A stretch of DNA of 64,000 nucleotides from Opisthorchis felineus (lineage: Eukaryota > Platyhelminthes > Trematoda > Opisthorchiida > Opisthorchiidae), in contig SJOL01001273.1 of assembly GCA_004794785.1 (NCBI GenBank), positions 622,848-686,847 of the forward strand. The letters are read 5' to 3'. Below are positions 22,608 to 37,600 of this stretch, piece by piece (the first letter of the stretch is position 1; each line of letters begins with the position of its first letter). Below the pieces are notes generated by a model that saw nothing but the letters and a program-made list of their open reading frames with translations, was not told where the DNA came from and searched no databases. The translations under genes and the position numbers were made by a program.

Positions 22608-25600
22608 CCACTGGGACGGGATCACCCATCCTAAATACCTTAAGGCACAAAGTTTCATAAAGATTGTGAGCATCCCAAAGTAAAGTTGCGACACAATTCG
22701 CTTTGAACCTCAGTAGTCCATGCTCCAGGCAAGGGAACGGTCCTAACAGACCGGTAACACCATTCAACAAGACTCTCAGTTTCAAGATGGATCATCAGTA
22801 GTGGTGGCTTAGGAGGGCCCAATAAATGAAAAAGGTGGCGGTGACTGAAAACAATCGACCTATGTTCCAACTGATCCGTAACACCGGGCGAACAAAACTG
22901 TGAATTCATCAGAGAGAAGGAAAGCTCCAAGACTCGTCACCCGGATAATACCGAATAGAGTTATCTGGCCACAGGATCAACGCATCACCAGCTTCAGAAC
23001 GGGATGTGAGCGTGTTTTGTCCCATTAAGGACTGTCACAGGCTATCTTGTCTTTTTTCTACGACGATGAATGGAACAGCTGTCCAATGACCACTATACTA
23101 GTTACGGAACCACAACACAAGTGAAGGCAAAAATGAAATCAGACATCTGAAGAGAGACAAATCATTTAACCCGGACTTTTACCTCCCTATTATGTTTGAA
23201 GATGTAGAAGATCCCAGTTAAAGTCTAACAAAGCTCACGCAGAGCACCTGAAAACTGAAGTAAATGATACAGGAATAAGATATATCTAATATTGTTAATA
23301 CGCCTAAGAAGGCTACGCAAGGTAGGAGAATTCAGTTCGTTTGCGTCCAAAATTTCACGTATTTCGACTCTTACTACGCCATGATATGGATGATACACTA
23401 ATACCGGTTGCCGTTATCGACATACTTTCAAACTGTGAAATCGGATACAACTAGCAAGCAGTCCAGCGAACACAGCTGGGCACGCATTCTGTTCGACAGC
23501 AGTTGATTATCGCCATTAAAAAAAGCTAAGAATAAGGAGCAAATAGTGAGATAAGTAAGTCCGACGACAGGTTGGAGTTACGCGGCTCTTGTCGGAACAT
23601 GAAGCCAAAGCCAAAGTTTGGTCATACGAAATGAGATTTTTCTCGAGAGGTGATGCAAGGAAGCTCAAATTTAACGCAAACATGGCGTCCTACTGGACAT
23701 ACAGCTTACACTTAAGTCATGAGAGGTTTCCAAACTTTTAAGACTTTATTCAATAAAATAAAGCAACTAATGAGCCATCCAGAAAGCTAACGAACCCACC
23801 TATCTGTCACGCCGTAGAACTCGCGCAAATGAGCGCGAATCGCCAACAGAAGAAAACAAATTGGCCCAGTGTGAAACATGGCCTCGATGGCTTGTTGTCG
23901 CACGGTAGATGGGGCAACTCGTGCAAATAAACGCAACAATTGGCCTCGGTCATCCCATTCTGCAGTTATGGAGTCGTCCTCGCATCTCACAGTGGCGGAC
24001 CCGTCTACTGTTGAACTGCAACGAAGCTTCTCGGGTTTGTTGCATAGTTTGGTTTCCGCTGCATCCAAGAGATTCAGCAACAAAGTCTCCGACTCCACAG
24101 GGTTTACACGTTCTCGGTCTACTAACATAGATGAGAGCAAAGCTTGTTGCATGGTTCGTATAAGGGATGGACCACAATCGCTGACCAACCGTTCCACCGT
24201 GAACGCCACGTAGAAAACCTCATCTATGACAGTGTAGGGGAAATGAGTGAGTTGATCCGCGAGGAATACAAGCTGACCAAGCGGAAGTCTCCATACAATC
24301 GGCGGTAACAGACTGGACAAGGTGAATTCGAAATGCGATTCTGGTTGTTTCTGCAGATTGGACAGAATATGAACCCTGCGGTTAATTTCGATTATAGGTA
24401 TAACCAACGCATTTAACTAAATGCTTTCGTTGGAATAAAACATCAAGAGAATGATCGGAAGTTGCAAAAACCACAATCACTACTGGCTAATCGTGTCAAC
24501 CATGTAGGTTTATGACAATATCGAACAACCAGTGTACCCGAAAACAACTGGTAGAGGCCATCACCTGGTTATTTTTTAACTGCACGAAATCAGATGACAA
24601 AAGGCAATAATATCGGAATAATTCTCTGACACATTGTGTGAAAGTTGACACAACCTTTTGCAAAGCTACAGGTGCACAATTAAAAGTAAAACAATAGTCG
24701 TGTGGGATTATTTTCTATGGCTGACAAAAAAGAAATGATTCTAACCAAGTATCCAGGGGAGGCATCATTTAGAGAGCGGTGGGCGTTACTACTAGGTGAT
24801 ACTGAGCGTGGTCGTTCAGTTGCTACACCCTTTGGGTACCTAGCTGCCATGCCATTTGAGGGGAGCACTGATAAACTTCCATGTTGCTCGAACCCAGACA
24901 GAGAACCCAACCAAGATGCCGTGGTTGGGTTCGAACCACGAACTTTCCGGTCAGTAAGCTCGCGCTATATCGAGCTCTTTAGAAATTGAACTAGCTCATT
25001 TGTATTCAAGGGGCACAGTTCTCCAAACACCCGAAAGTTCACAGGCAGATTTGACTAAAGCAACCGATATCATCATTCAGTAGAATTATTTGATCGCGCA
25101 GTAGTACACAGGATTGGTCCGAACATGTGGATACAATCCAACTGTGTTGTAACCTAGAACGAGACAGTCAGATGTTTGTTCCCGTATGTTGCAGGGATGG
25201 ACCAACTAAAAAGTAGATTTCTTGTCTTTTGAGATCGTGTGCATTTCACAATGCCATAGGCAGACACGTGAAAACTTATCTTCGTTCAGCAAGAAATCAT
25301 ACATTCAGGATACGGGATTCGCACTACTCTAACATCTCGTTCATGAAAAAGTCATTTGTACACCCAAGCGGCTGGTTACATGCATTTCTTAACGAGCACT
25401 TACGCATAAATGGATGTACCAGTAGAAAAAATTGCCTTGTATCAGGATTGCAGCCACACCGATGACGAGTACACATTCATGATGGATCAAGCGACAAATA
25501 GGTTGTGCTGCAAAGTAAACTAATACGAAGTACCTGAGACCAACAAATTCCTGGCTCTTGAAGTTGTAACAATTACCAAAGCTGCTGCCTCATACTAGGG

Positions 25601-28600
25601 AGTGCCTGGCTTCTTAAGGATCCGAGCTGCGGATAGACGTCATGCATGAGCAAACTGTAGGAGACGGATGATAGTAACATAAATGCCCATGACAAATGAC
25701 AAATTATGCCACAGTTGTTCCATTTTACGTGTGATCTGCCTGAGTGAAGTTGATTTACACCGGTCCTCCTCGATGTGAGATTTTAGCGGCCAGTCGTCAT
25801 AATTATCGGCAGCAATGCATCAGCAGTAAATATCGGCGCTGAAGTGTTAGTTGTGCGACGAATCGTTGCGAGATAAAGTGATTCGCGGACAAATTGGGGC
25901 AGCGAAAAGTTGACTTGCGACACGTTGGTTCGCAATAAATTGACGAAATTGACTGATCAGTATTAATCGGTCCGTTACAGTGGTGTGCACATGAGGCAGT
26001 AGTATCGTTGTACGAGTCACGAGGGGTTGCATGAATACAAAGAACATCCTAAAGAGAGTAGTTGGGATTACCTGATTAAGGTGAAATAAAGAAAGGATGC
26101 TGGAGATGAGAGATCGACGACTTTGACGATTCGAACGAAGCATTGCGTACACTCCATGGTTCAGAGCCATCGGCTGGGAATTGGAGGACAAGGGACCACA
26201 GGGGGAGCAGGAAGCGTCGGACGCGTTAAAACCACGGACAAGCGGAATATGCGTCAAATGACCGCTTGTCTCCAATGTAGTGATTCGGAGAAGTAAATGC
26301 ATATAGTAGGACATCCGGAAACCAACACCAACATGTATCTAGGATAGGAAACCCAGAAGACAGAGGTTTAGTAAATCACTGACGTTGGGATTGAGAAACC
26401 ACCTAACATCTGAACTAGCCAAACCATCATGCTATGTAATAGTAGCAAATGTTGCACTGTGGAGGGAATGTAAGGACAACAGTACATCAGCTGCGCTGCT
26501 GCGTCTGGTTATGCACTGTATCAGGAAGCACTGCTATTCGTGCTTGAGTCTTTTTCGTCTCAATTCTGATAACTAGAGGTCACCAACCGTTCATTAGCAG
26601 ACATCGAGACGAGAATAAGAAACAACAGACCGCAGAAATAGCACTTACTGTTACGAATCCAGGCATTTTACGTTCAGCTTCCACCAACAGATGGGAAGCA
26701 CGTGAACGGTTACTGCTATCCGGATCCGTTTGCATGCATATAAGGAAGGGCAGTGCTTGTGTCGGTTGAACGAGACCTTGACGCATGACAACGGAGACGA
26801 ATCCCAGAGCAGAAGTGCGAACATTTGATGACGGGGTCAACGCGCAGTAGTTCAAAACGATTGGTAAGTAGTCCTGTGCAACGGCACTCCCGTGTCCAGA
26901 GCGGCCATCCGCTATCTCTTTGAGCGACTCCGTTTTGTGTACAGAATGCCCTGAAAAAAGATGGCAACAAATTGATGACAAATGCGGTCACAAATGAAGA
27001 TAAAGTAAATAGTGGGTACAAGTAAGTATAAGCGAATAAGTAAGGATGGAGTCTTGTGTTAAGACCCACTGCAGAATATTCAAGCAGAAAGGTGCAATAT
27101 CATAAGGCCAAAACATGGTTCTTCAGTAAATGGAAAGCTCTCACAAACTTTTGGGCAAAAAACTGGCAACCTCACCTAGTGCCTTATAGTGCCAAACTAT
27201 ACAAGGCATGAGTGGGTCGGATGGTGAACGTCCGAGTTCAAAGGTCTCTTACCAGTTCTCGCATTTCTACCTCTATAAACAGAGACAAACACCGATCGCG
27301 GGGAAGAATAAGTAGGAAGCATTTGACTACCATCTTGACTTTACGGTGTCATTCAGCCAATGGGTATTTGCGTGATTCACATAGAAAAGGGTGATCCGAG
27401 AAACTTTCCCTCCGATGACGTATTCGACAACCGAAAAAGATAGTATAACCATGTGGAAGAAACTGTGACTAGCTACGGTTAGTAGGGTTGGTTGAATGTA
27501 TATGGGTTGTATATCCTAAAGAGTCATCGATCCTGAGGGAAAATGTGATCATTACCAAGCTGTGCTCTTGGAATCAGATCGACTGTTAATTAGGAAAGAT
27601 GTGACTGGTCTGCGAAAGCCCAGTCAGACAGAATCATTAGGGTTTAGCTTACAAGCACATACAGACCGTAACATGACCATTTGGGTAATAATTACACTCA
27701 CAACAGCAACCGTTCTCAGGAAGGTGTTCTGTGTTAATGTGAATTGAGAGTGGAAGGTAGTAGTTCATGAGCAAGTTGAAATCCCGGTATGCAGAACTGA
27801 TTGCGGTTGGTAAAACGGTATGATGGTTACGCAGTATCTACAAACACATTGAATTGGGCTGAGCTTAGTTCATCTGATTAAGCGCAGTGTGAATGGAAGT
27901 TCAGTCCTCAGGTAATCGTCTTAAGAATTTTCGGTCTGGCAGGAACAAAAATGAAGGGCTTTGTAGCGAATAGTGATTGCATCCAGTAAGTACAGCAATC
28001 CTGCTATTGGGTTGATCAAACATGCTATACACATCAGTCAATCAACTGATCAAACGTTTTCACCCGGCCAAATGTCGGGTAAAAAAAAACGGTAAAAGGA
28101 TACCAAAGCTGGCTTGAAGTTGGAAGGTTAAAACACTCGTAGAAAATGCAACAAAAAGGTGAATCATCCGAGTAGTTATCCATAATACTTTCACTTTTCC
28201 TCATGGAATCGGGACCAAGAAGTTGCTGAAAGCACACAATAATTAATATCCGCTGGACAGTGCACTTAGCCCCTCAAAGTCGCGACTCCCTGTCATTACA
28301 GGAAGCAACCAAGAAACCAAAACCAATGGTTCACCTTAAAAACTGACGAGTGAGGGACCTGGTGCTAGTCTATCACAAGCATTCTAACGAGCCTAATCCT
28401 TCCAACACTCACTAAGAGAACATGGATAAAGATTACCGTCTATGGAAATGTTGCAGCTGATACAGCCAAATAGTTGGTATAGCGTTTCCAGCTGTTGATC
28501 AGCTCAATTGGATCAAACTTGGAAACAGTTTCGGTTTACACATGAACAGAATTGTATTTCTTACAGCCGTCTAGCGCCTCGTCAGTAACGCGTCCTAAAC

Positions 28601-31600
28601 CCTAATGATTTCACTAGGCACAGGTGACTGGAACATCTTAAGATCTGGCGGACAACAAACCGGCAAGTATTCATAAAAAAGAGTGGTGAGAGAAGGGCGA
28701 TACTGACTTACATAGACAATTGTCAGCAACCATTTGCCGTTCGGTTTCCATCAAGTAATGAGTCAAATTGTCCAGCACTATACACTGCATTTCATGAAAT
28801 GTGGAACTTTTCATTGAGCTCACTGACGGAAGGGATGCATGGTCCATAGTGAAGAACCGTGACAAAAATGTACGCACGCGTTTCGTACACAAAAGGTGAT
28901 CATGGCGGGACAAGACAAATCCCAGACCCATCACGGCTTTTCTACAGAGGTCCGGGTCGTTCATCGTGTACTGAGAGGTCCGCCCACTACCATTGTCTTC
29001 AGATGCTGCGTCTGCTGGGACTGGAGCTGCCGCATATTCCGCAAACAACATCAAGGTGTCCACAACTTCATCCAACACGTTCGAATTGCTTGAAGCCTGT
29101 AGAATACAGGAACCAGAGAAACGTTGGGTTTACAAGGCACCGACCTGAACAGAATACCGGCCACGTGAACTAAATGCGGGCCTAGACACGTGGACCAATA
29201 GTTGAAATCACCTCTGAAAAATAAAGTGTCTAATCGAGTCCAAAAATAAAATCAGGGTCAGATAACAAATACAAAAATACACTAGTGAGGAACAAAACAT
29301 ACTCAGCAAGATATATGCAAATTTTGCACTTTGGTGAAGTGCGCCCAATAGCATTATCCAAGAGTAGTTAAACTCGGTTGAGGTGCGAAAATCGTGGAAA
29401 ATTGCAATACATCTACTAGACAAGGAGCTGGGTTACTGTGTGGTTCGATGGGAAACGTCCCCAAAGCTCGTGAATTGCTAATTTCAGTGCAAACAAAACT
29501 TTAAAGAAATGCAAATGTCAATGGAAAGCATAAAATGGCAAAAACAATACAGGAAAAAATGAACACATACCACCCGGTCTGTAGTTGTCATTAGGTCCTC
29601 GATTTCGAAATGCTTGCACATAAGTCCGACAGTATAAAGGGCGCGAAGTACTGACGGCCTAGTTCGAGACGAAACAGTCGATGTACTGGTGACCTTTGTA
29701 GATAGGGCTTTGCGAAGACTGAATGATAAGTTAGTAAGCAAGCCTACAGGCAGGAGAGTGAAAATAGGAGACACGAAATAGTACATCATATATACGGTGC
29801 CTATCGTGGTGAACACTATTGTTTTGTAGAAAAACGGTGCCTGATACTTCCATCATTTGTCAGATTGAAAAGTGATAGATAGGAAGTAATACGGTTGCGG
29901 CAACCCAAAAAAGTATAACCGTAAAAAAGGACTAACAGATTGCAGACAACTCCACTATCCCTGTCTAGTCTGGCGCAACTCGGTACCACTTTATCTCACG
30001 TTCATGACAGCTAAAGGCCGATAGGAAGCTACGACCGAATGATTTCCCATCAGCTTTACTTGTGCTGGTACACAAGTAAAAGTTTCCTTAAGGACAGTGG
30101 TGTGAAAAAAATCCGACAGTAAAACAAGCAGATAAATAAACCAAACGATACCAGAGATATTTCCTAAAAACCATATGCACTATGGGTTGCGTCGATACAC
30201 AAGCTAGATAGTGTAAGCTTGTGAGGGCGTGTGAAAAATAAGGTATTTAACAAGGAAAGCGAAGAACACAAAACTGCTTGCCGTTTCCCATTTTGTTCTT
30301 TTGACCATTACATGTTTTATCCAAATAAACTAGTATGATTGTATAGCAATAAAGCAACAGTGTTTACATTAGTGCTTCTCTCACCAAGGATGATGTATTG
30401 TATGCACTAAATCGATACTGTGCTGATGTAAAATAATTAAATGATACACTATAGGGAAGCATTCACCCAAATCAGTAAATCGTACAACTAAGTCAGCAGG
30501 TGCAACAATGGTGGACGCAAAAGTAGGCACAACAAGTGGGCATTACATCCACTGTTCATCAGACACTTCACCTAGTCACACACTAAGCTCACGTTACAAG
30601 ACCCCTCTCAGACAAACGAACACGTCTGATCGAACCGGAGAACCGACTGTGATGAGGAAGGACCGACTCCTTTCGAACAATACATCAATTTAACTGTAGC
30701 AGCCACCATGCACCGCTATAAGATCACATCTGAGAATGGCGCTAGTAGAGTTGGTCGATCACGTTGGGTGACAGAAAAGATTCTGAGCAGGACAATAATG
30801 GAGAACGGGGCATAGAGATGTAACTGTTTAGCAAGAAGAACGACAGTAAATACATGAATACCGCTTTTGTTCAGCAGCACAGGCTCGACTCAAAGTTTCA
30901 ACTCAGTAACACACGATTAGAACACCAAGCATCGAGTAATGTCGCCACGCAAAACAATAGCCCTGATAAATATTGGAATAGCACGACCGCTAGGAAATCT
31001 GATGCAGGCTATAAAAAAGTCATTCAGCTGTAGCACCCTTTCGGTGTCTAACTGCAATGCCACTCGAAAGGAAGCACGAGGGCTGGGATAGTACCCGGTT
31101 GCCCAAGCCTAAACAGGGAAAGTCGAGAGGCAGAGATCGGGGTCGAACCACGGACTTTCCGGTCAGTAAATTCGCGTTTTAACCACTGAGCCATCTCGCC
31201 ATGCCATCTCATGCAGGTTATCAGACAGTTTTGAGTTCTTTAGGCTGCACTTGGAATAACACAGCCAGGATTTTCAAAGCGAATACCAAAGACAATAACG
31301 TTACACACCTATTTTATGCCTGCAATAAACGAAAACACCACGAGGACCGTCTGTGTCAGACAATAACGAGATCGAATCAGGAGTTAGTCGCCTGGAAGCT
31401 GCTAAATATACTCATTAGCAAAATACATTGGTGTGAACAAGAGGCATTCTTCAATTGAATGTGTTGCAAAATGACTACTTCAAGTTTCACTCATTTAGCC
31501 TTCAAAGTGGCGCAAGATACGACTGCCTCCTCACCGATTTTCATAGCTAACCTGCTAGTGTCACATTTACACAAGCTTTTCTTGGCCTAAGCTTGTTGAG

Positions 31601-34600
31601 ATGGTACTTCATCGGATGTTTTTTTTCTTTTTATAAATCTACAGTCTGATCCCATCCGAACTCACACAACACATTTTGACCTTTGTCACTACTTCCGTCC
31701 CACTGCAAAGGTCAACTGTGTCTTCCTCTGGCGTCAGAGAAAAACAATAAGTCCTGATCGTGCCGTTCTTTCACTGTTCAACAAAACGCAGTGGGCTTAC
31801 TGGGAAGCTTCCATTTAATTCATCATCAACATCATCATGGACAACATAACATCAGAGTTCAACAATGACGCTTTGCTGCCGTACAATCATGATTTATGAT
31901 TTAATCGTTCAGCTGTAGCACCTTTTCGGTGCCTAGCTGTAGTGCTACTCGAAAGGAAGCACGGGGGCTGGAATACTGTCAGGTTGTCCAAGCCTAGACA
32001 GGAGAAGTCGAGATGCAGAGGTCGGATTAGAAGCAAGAACCTTTCGGTCAGTAAATTCGCTAACCACTAGGCCATTTCGCCCCCACCCATGATTTTTTTG
32101 GAGGAAAGAATAAAAGTGGACGGGGAATAGGCTTAGTGCTAGTCTACCACAATCATTCCGAGATGCCTACATCCCCCGACACTCATTCGGCCAATCTGGA
32201 TAGAAACTGACAACAAGAATGCCACTGACATCGGTAAGCAGCCATATCTTCCAGCGTCTCCAACCAAGCGCAATGAGGATCACGCGGTCCCTATAATGAA
32301 AGGCGAGTCGCAACAACAGAACCCATACTTTCCGTAGTCTCTTTCATACCCCTCCACCAGGTCAAGGGTTGGCCACCGTTCCGCTTCCGAATCGGGTACG
32401 GAAAACAGCACTCTCTTCGCCAAACGATGGTTCGCTATGCGCAATACATGGCCTAACCAACGCAGTTTCTGCTGCCGGACACATTCTTCAATGGACGTTC
32501 CAGCTGTACAAGCGAAAACTAGCTTTATAATTGCCTCGTTAAGGACTAGCCAACACCAACCTACACGAGCTATTGTTCTGAGACAACGAAGTCATCAGCC
32601 GTAACTGAAGGGCCTACGAGGAGAGAGCTATTAATGGGAGGTGAGAAGATGAAGTGTGTGAAAGAGGAAGAGCCAATTCCATAAGCTGCAAGCAGTTCAG
32701 CGCACACAAGAGGCTTAGCCGACATTATCCACCATTCACACATCGCTCTGTTCAGAGTAATCTCATCCTCTACCGCGTTCTAATTTCACGCCTTTGAAAT
32801 AATTTTGTTTCAGTCCATGGGAAGTTATTGGGAAACCTGACTATTGGAGAGCAGCCAAGTCGACTGTTTTACGTGTCCAAGATACTCATGGGGAAGCTGA
32901 TAAGCACCTAGCCGATAAGAAATCCTGAACTGAAGAGAGGGGACAATTATGAAAGGGGAAGCTTTCATTTGAACGTACGTCGGCATTCAAGACCAATATA
33001 CTTCCGTTTATTGTCCGCAGCTGCGTAAAGTGGAATCTAGTATGGCTGCTTTGAAATACCACATGTGTCAGACATGTGGTGCCTTTCAGTTAATTGTTGA
33101 TTGCCGTAGTTTTGTAACGCTGAAGATTAGCGTCACGGGTGCACAAAGACAACCTTAACATGACTTGAGGAATAACGGATAAGTCAAAGGCAGCCATCGA
33201 TGAGATACGATGAGGAGAACAAACGTTTCACGGCTAAGAAAATGCAACGAGGAAACAAACACTGATCTGTCGCTTAAACGGGGGGACAGTAGTGCTAAGA
33301 CTAGATACACAGGATCTGATAAGAAAAAACATACCGTAAAATTGACCAAAACAGACAGCCACTTGAGCATGGTCTTTCAGCACACGGTTCGTCAGCATGG
33401 CCAAACAAGAAAGCGAGGAGTCCACGACGACGCGTCCTTGACGCTGGATCAGTCGGACCAGGTTTCGCTCAAGATCATGTAATTTGTTAAGCCTGAATAA
33501 ACGGTAATCGGTACAGGGCGTAAACATGCGCGAGATGTGACTGTCGAAACCCATCTCAAAAAGTTATTATCAAATTAGAAAATAGGACACCAACCCTGAA
33601 GATTCCAAAGTCCCATAGGAATGTTGGACCATACACTATAGTGGCTTCTTGGTTACAATAAGAGGTATAGACAAGAACCGGTACAGTCCTGGGACGGTAG
33701 GTTCGAGCTTCGACGTTCTAGATTCGGCAATGCACTTTATATGCAACAAAGCCCATCAAGACCTTTTACCGATAAGGTATCTCGGCAAAACACTAGTCAA
33801 TAGGGTTGTTAATAATCGCTTTGGTGTATTGCACCATGGACTCTTATTGCCGGATGCTCAGTTGAGTGGTGCCCTTTGCGTAGAGGTAAAAGGAATATCT
33901 GTCCCATCTTTGTTATTTCCATCAGTCATGGTGATGTGGCACTTTTAATCCACGAATCCTATGCATCTGACGCATTTTATAAGATTGCAGAAAGCAACAA
34001 GAGTAGATAGGCTACGTACGTTATCCCGTCAGGTAAATCCAAGTCAGTAAAACTGCTATCCACCTTGACACCAGAAGTGAAAGAAACCAGAGTCATTTCA
34101 ATCACGCTGATCAGGTGAAATAGACACTGAACGTCCATACTGGTGCCACCGCTACTGCTCACACAGGGCTCTGCCGGTGCCGTTTGACTCCCAGAGGATA
34201 CAGCTGAGTTGTTGGAAGGCACCGTGGGAGATCTATGTAGCAGATCCACAAAAAATTTGCAATGTGAACGCAACAGGCTGGGTTTACAACGGCTGATGAG
34301 ATGGAGACTTGCGAGAAGACACTGGAGCGTGGGAGGTGGAAGTGCAGTGTTGGTATATGAATGAGGGACTTTCTTGTGTTTCGGAATTTTCGTGGAATGT
34401 TGCTGGGAAGAAGCTAAAATGAAGAGAACATGGCGGTCTGTGACGTAAGAGAAATAAAACCGTTACAAGGAAACCCATGTACGCATCAAAGTAAAAGAAA
34501 AGCGACAAAAACAGAAAGGGGTTCAATAGAAATCAACAGGTATCCGCTTGATCGTAACTGCAAAGCCGTAAATTTCGGTGGATATTAAACGAAGCAGGAT

Positions 34601-37600
34601 GATTAACTGCTGAAAAGGAGATACGCTCGAGTCCCCTAAATAACAACAATATCACCATCGACACGGCAAATCATTATACTCGCTTCGATTCCCGAGTGTC
34701 CCTTAAAGGGTCCCACCACCCCGAAAGTGATAAAATAAGTTGTATCCGGAGAGAGGATTGGGCGAACAAATCGAAGGGGCGAGGCATTGCGATTTTGCAC
34801 ACAAGAAATTGTCGTATGATAGAATGAGTTCCTTCCGTCTTAATTTTTTTAAAGTGACTTAACTTATTAGTACAGAGGACGGCCCGCACAACAACGCCCG
34901 ATCAGCAGCCAACGTCTATGGATTCCATTCGTCACGCAAATCATCCCAACATGACCACGCGACCAGGCAGAAATGACAGCTCCAAGGTGGGGTGGGTTCA
35001 TTCAGATGTGACCACTGTGGTAACAGGATATCTGTAGCGGACCCGGTTTTATGGAGTGCACCCAATCACTACGACAGACATTGATGTTCAATAAAAATTG
35101 AGGTACGCTGCTAATAACTCCCTTGTTATTAGGAAAGAACGGTTGGATCGCAATGAATTTCGATCTCGCATTATCCGTATACCGGGGGCCGCGTTCACTC
35201 CCAAAAAGCTGCGTCAGCCAATTTACCGGTACTGACCACCGATAAGTAGACAGAAAATAGATTGGCTGTTGGTTTGTCTACCGAGCTTGGCAACTGAATC
35301 TCGAGCGTTTCGTCGCCAACCCAACCGCAAGCTCGATGGACAGATCTACAACCAACCTGAGCCACCCATACTCCGTAAGAAAGGATCACATGACTGTGTC
35401 ATACAAGTATCATGCCATCTAACTATCATATGACTGTATCTTTCGGATGTCATGTCTGCAAGGTTACGATAAAAACGACGGAAAAGTACCTGTCTTTCGT
35501 CGAATCCACCAGTCCAGCTCGAATGATGGTTATCGGTGGTAAAACGACCCGACAGGAACTTTACCAGTACCGAAGTAATCAAGTGGCCACATGAGGATGA
35601 TCGCACTCAATTCATATCGGTTAATTAAGAAGAGTACGGAAAGGTGATAAAGCCCATGTATACGAAGAAAACAGTTCTGGATATACCGACGAGTATTCAG
35701 CATATACCTATGACCGCGACAAACTATCCCGGACAGAATTCCATACACAAGGGACGATTCTGGTCGATTCACTGTTTCGCTGTACTTCGCATCCATGACA
35801 CCGAACAAGCCCAGTCAATTCAGTAACCTTAAAGGAGTGGCTACAATTTAGAGGGACCATGAGATGTCATTTCGGGAATCATAACTGGATGCAAAAAGTA
35901 GTGAACAATCAAAACGCTGTGCAATCGAATCAACCCAAACAATAACACGGTGGATGCAACTTCTGTTAGTTGATGTACCGTGTGTACCGAAACCGCTACT
36001 GGACTTGTTGGTGTGGAAGAACCAGGTGTGTCGCAAAGACGGTCGTCGAGAAACATCCGCTATCACTTCGTAGAAAGTAATCACAACAAAACTGTTTTGC
36101 TAGAATCGAACGTTTTCGTGACAACCAAAACGCACCCAGAAATGCTGTATGATCGTACTCACAGAGTCGTTTGACCAATATCAGTAGACGATCAACCAGT
36201 TGAACACAAGCTGATTCCAGAAGTTCTTCTTTAGTAGGATCCGAGGTGGTAAGTATCTGTAAGATGAGAAAACACAGTTAATAATAAGCGGTTTCGATTA
36301 GTGTAGCTTGGACCTAAAGTAACATTGGTAAGCAATATCACTGACTATCAGCTTTCACCCACTGAATGGTTTGGGCTAACAGAAAACCGTACTGAAGGCT
36401 AGTGTCATTGGGACACAACAGGAAGCTTCCTGTGACGATGAAAGCGTGTCAATCAAACGAAAATTGAACACAGTTACGAAAGTGAGCCAGATCCGAAAAT
36501 ATGAAAAATAGAAGTTGAATACCAGAAAAACAGGACCGAGAAGCTGGGAAATTCCCGATGCACGACGCTGATAACATAGGGTGGATAATTCAGACTCCCA
36601 CGCATTAAATTATGAATGGAATAATACTAAAATCGTATTCGGATGAGAACACATACGGAGACTGGCAGGTAATTCCGAATCAAGCGGGAAACAATCTAAA
36701 TTCGGTTTTCAGCCAAACCACGTGCTTGTTTGAAGCCAGTCAATGAGGAAGTGAATCGGTAAAAACACTAATTACCACATTCCTGGACATCCGAGTCACT
36801 GCTAAGTATGATACCATGGAAATTTCAAATGAATGTGAACAACAATACCGAACCGACTATTGTCAGTAAACCCACTGACAGGTACACGTGCGAGGTGCCT
36901 GAGATTAGAATGTGTCGATTTCCGTGTCTGTAAAAACCGTACACCCAACAGAAACCAGATAACATGTGAGGACAAACGACTAATGGGTAATGACACTAAC
37001 GACAACAGGAGTTACCACCAGCATCTACCTATAAACGGTGTTTAAAGGTTGAAACAATCACAATTTCGTCCATGCATGACAGGGGAAGTGGGAATGGATA
37101 GCTACAGAGGCGATTACGTTGGTGGTGATTGACGTCTTGTTGCTGGGGGGGGGAGGAGGAACGTATACACACTGAAATCATATGCTACATGGATGTAAGA
37201 TATTGGGTGCGTGACTGAGCAATGTATGTGACCATTGATATGCAACGTCTCGGAGTCCCCATCCTAGGAGACAGTAGAACTGCAGCTGAGTTTGATGCTT
37301 ACAGTTACGGTACCTAGGTCGTTTCGTCAGTCAATAGGAGAATTTATAGGCTGAAATGTATCCGACCTTGTAGCGAGCGAGGGACTCAGTTCAGCGTTCG
37401 ACTGCCGATATTTCTGAAGCATCGAGTAGTGTTCAAACCCACAATGATTAACCTACCCACAATGCACAGTCCATTTTGACTAAGGGATGTACTTTGTATA
37501 GCTAAACTTTGATCCGAAGGCAGCCAGAAAACAACTTGGCCAGAAAGGATGAAATCATGAATGAAAAACACTCTTGCTTGGGCTTTCCGGTTTGGGAGGA

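Larger units (their letters stand above)
17698..23799 (-). other. Intron 20 (6102 nt, longest intron)
   Basis: Contains a (TA)n tract with an 18-base N run (22500-22603), a LINE RT relic (about 19490-19680, minus) and a 10-bp perfect inverted repeat with a GCGAA loop (21395-21419). The segments 17760-19480, 19700-21390 and 22610-23790 show nothing recognisable. Confidence 0.75.
29708..33334 (-). other. Intron 15 (3627 nt), repeat-rich
   Basis: Contains two minus-strand SINEs (31022-31200, 31905-32081), a LINE 3' fragment (about 32115-32530) and a 9-bp perfect inverted repeat (33058-33080). The segment 29830-30990 shows nothing recognisable. Confidence 0.8.
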
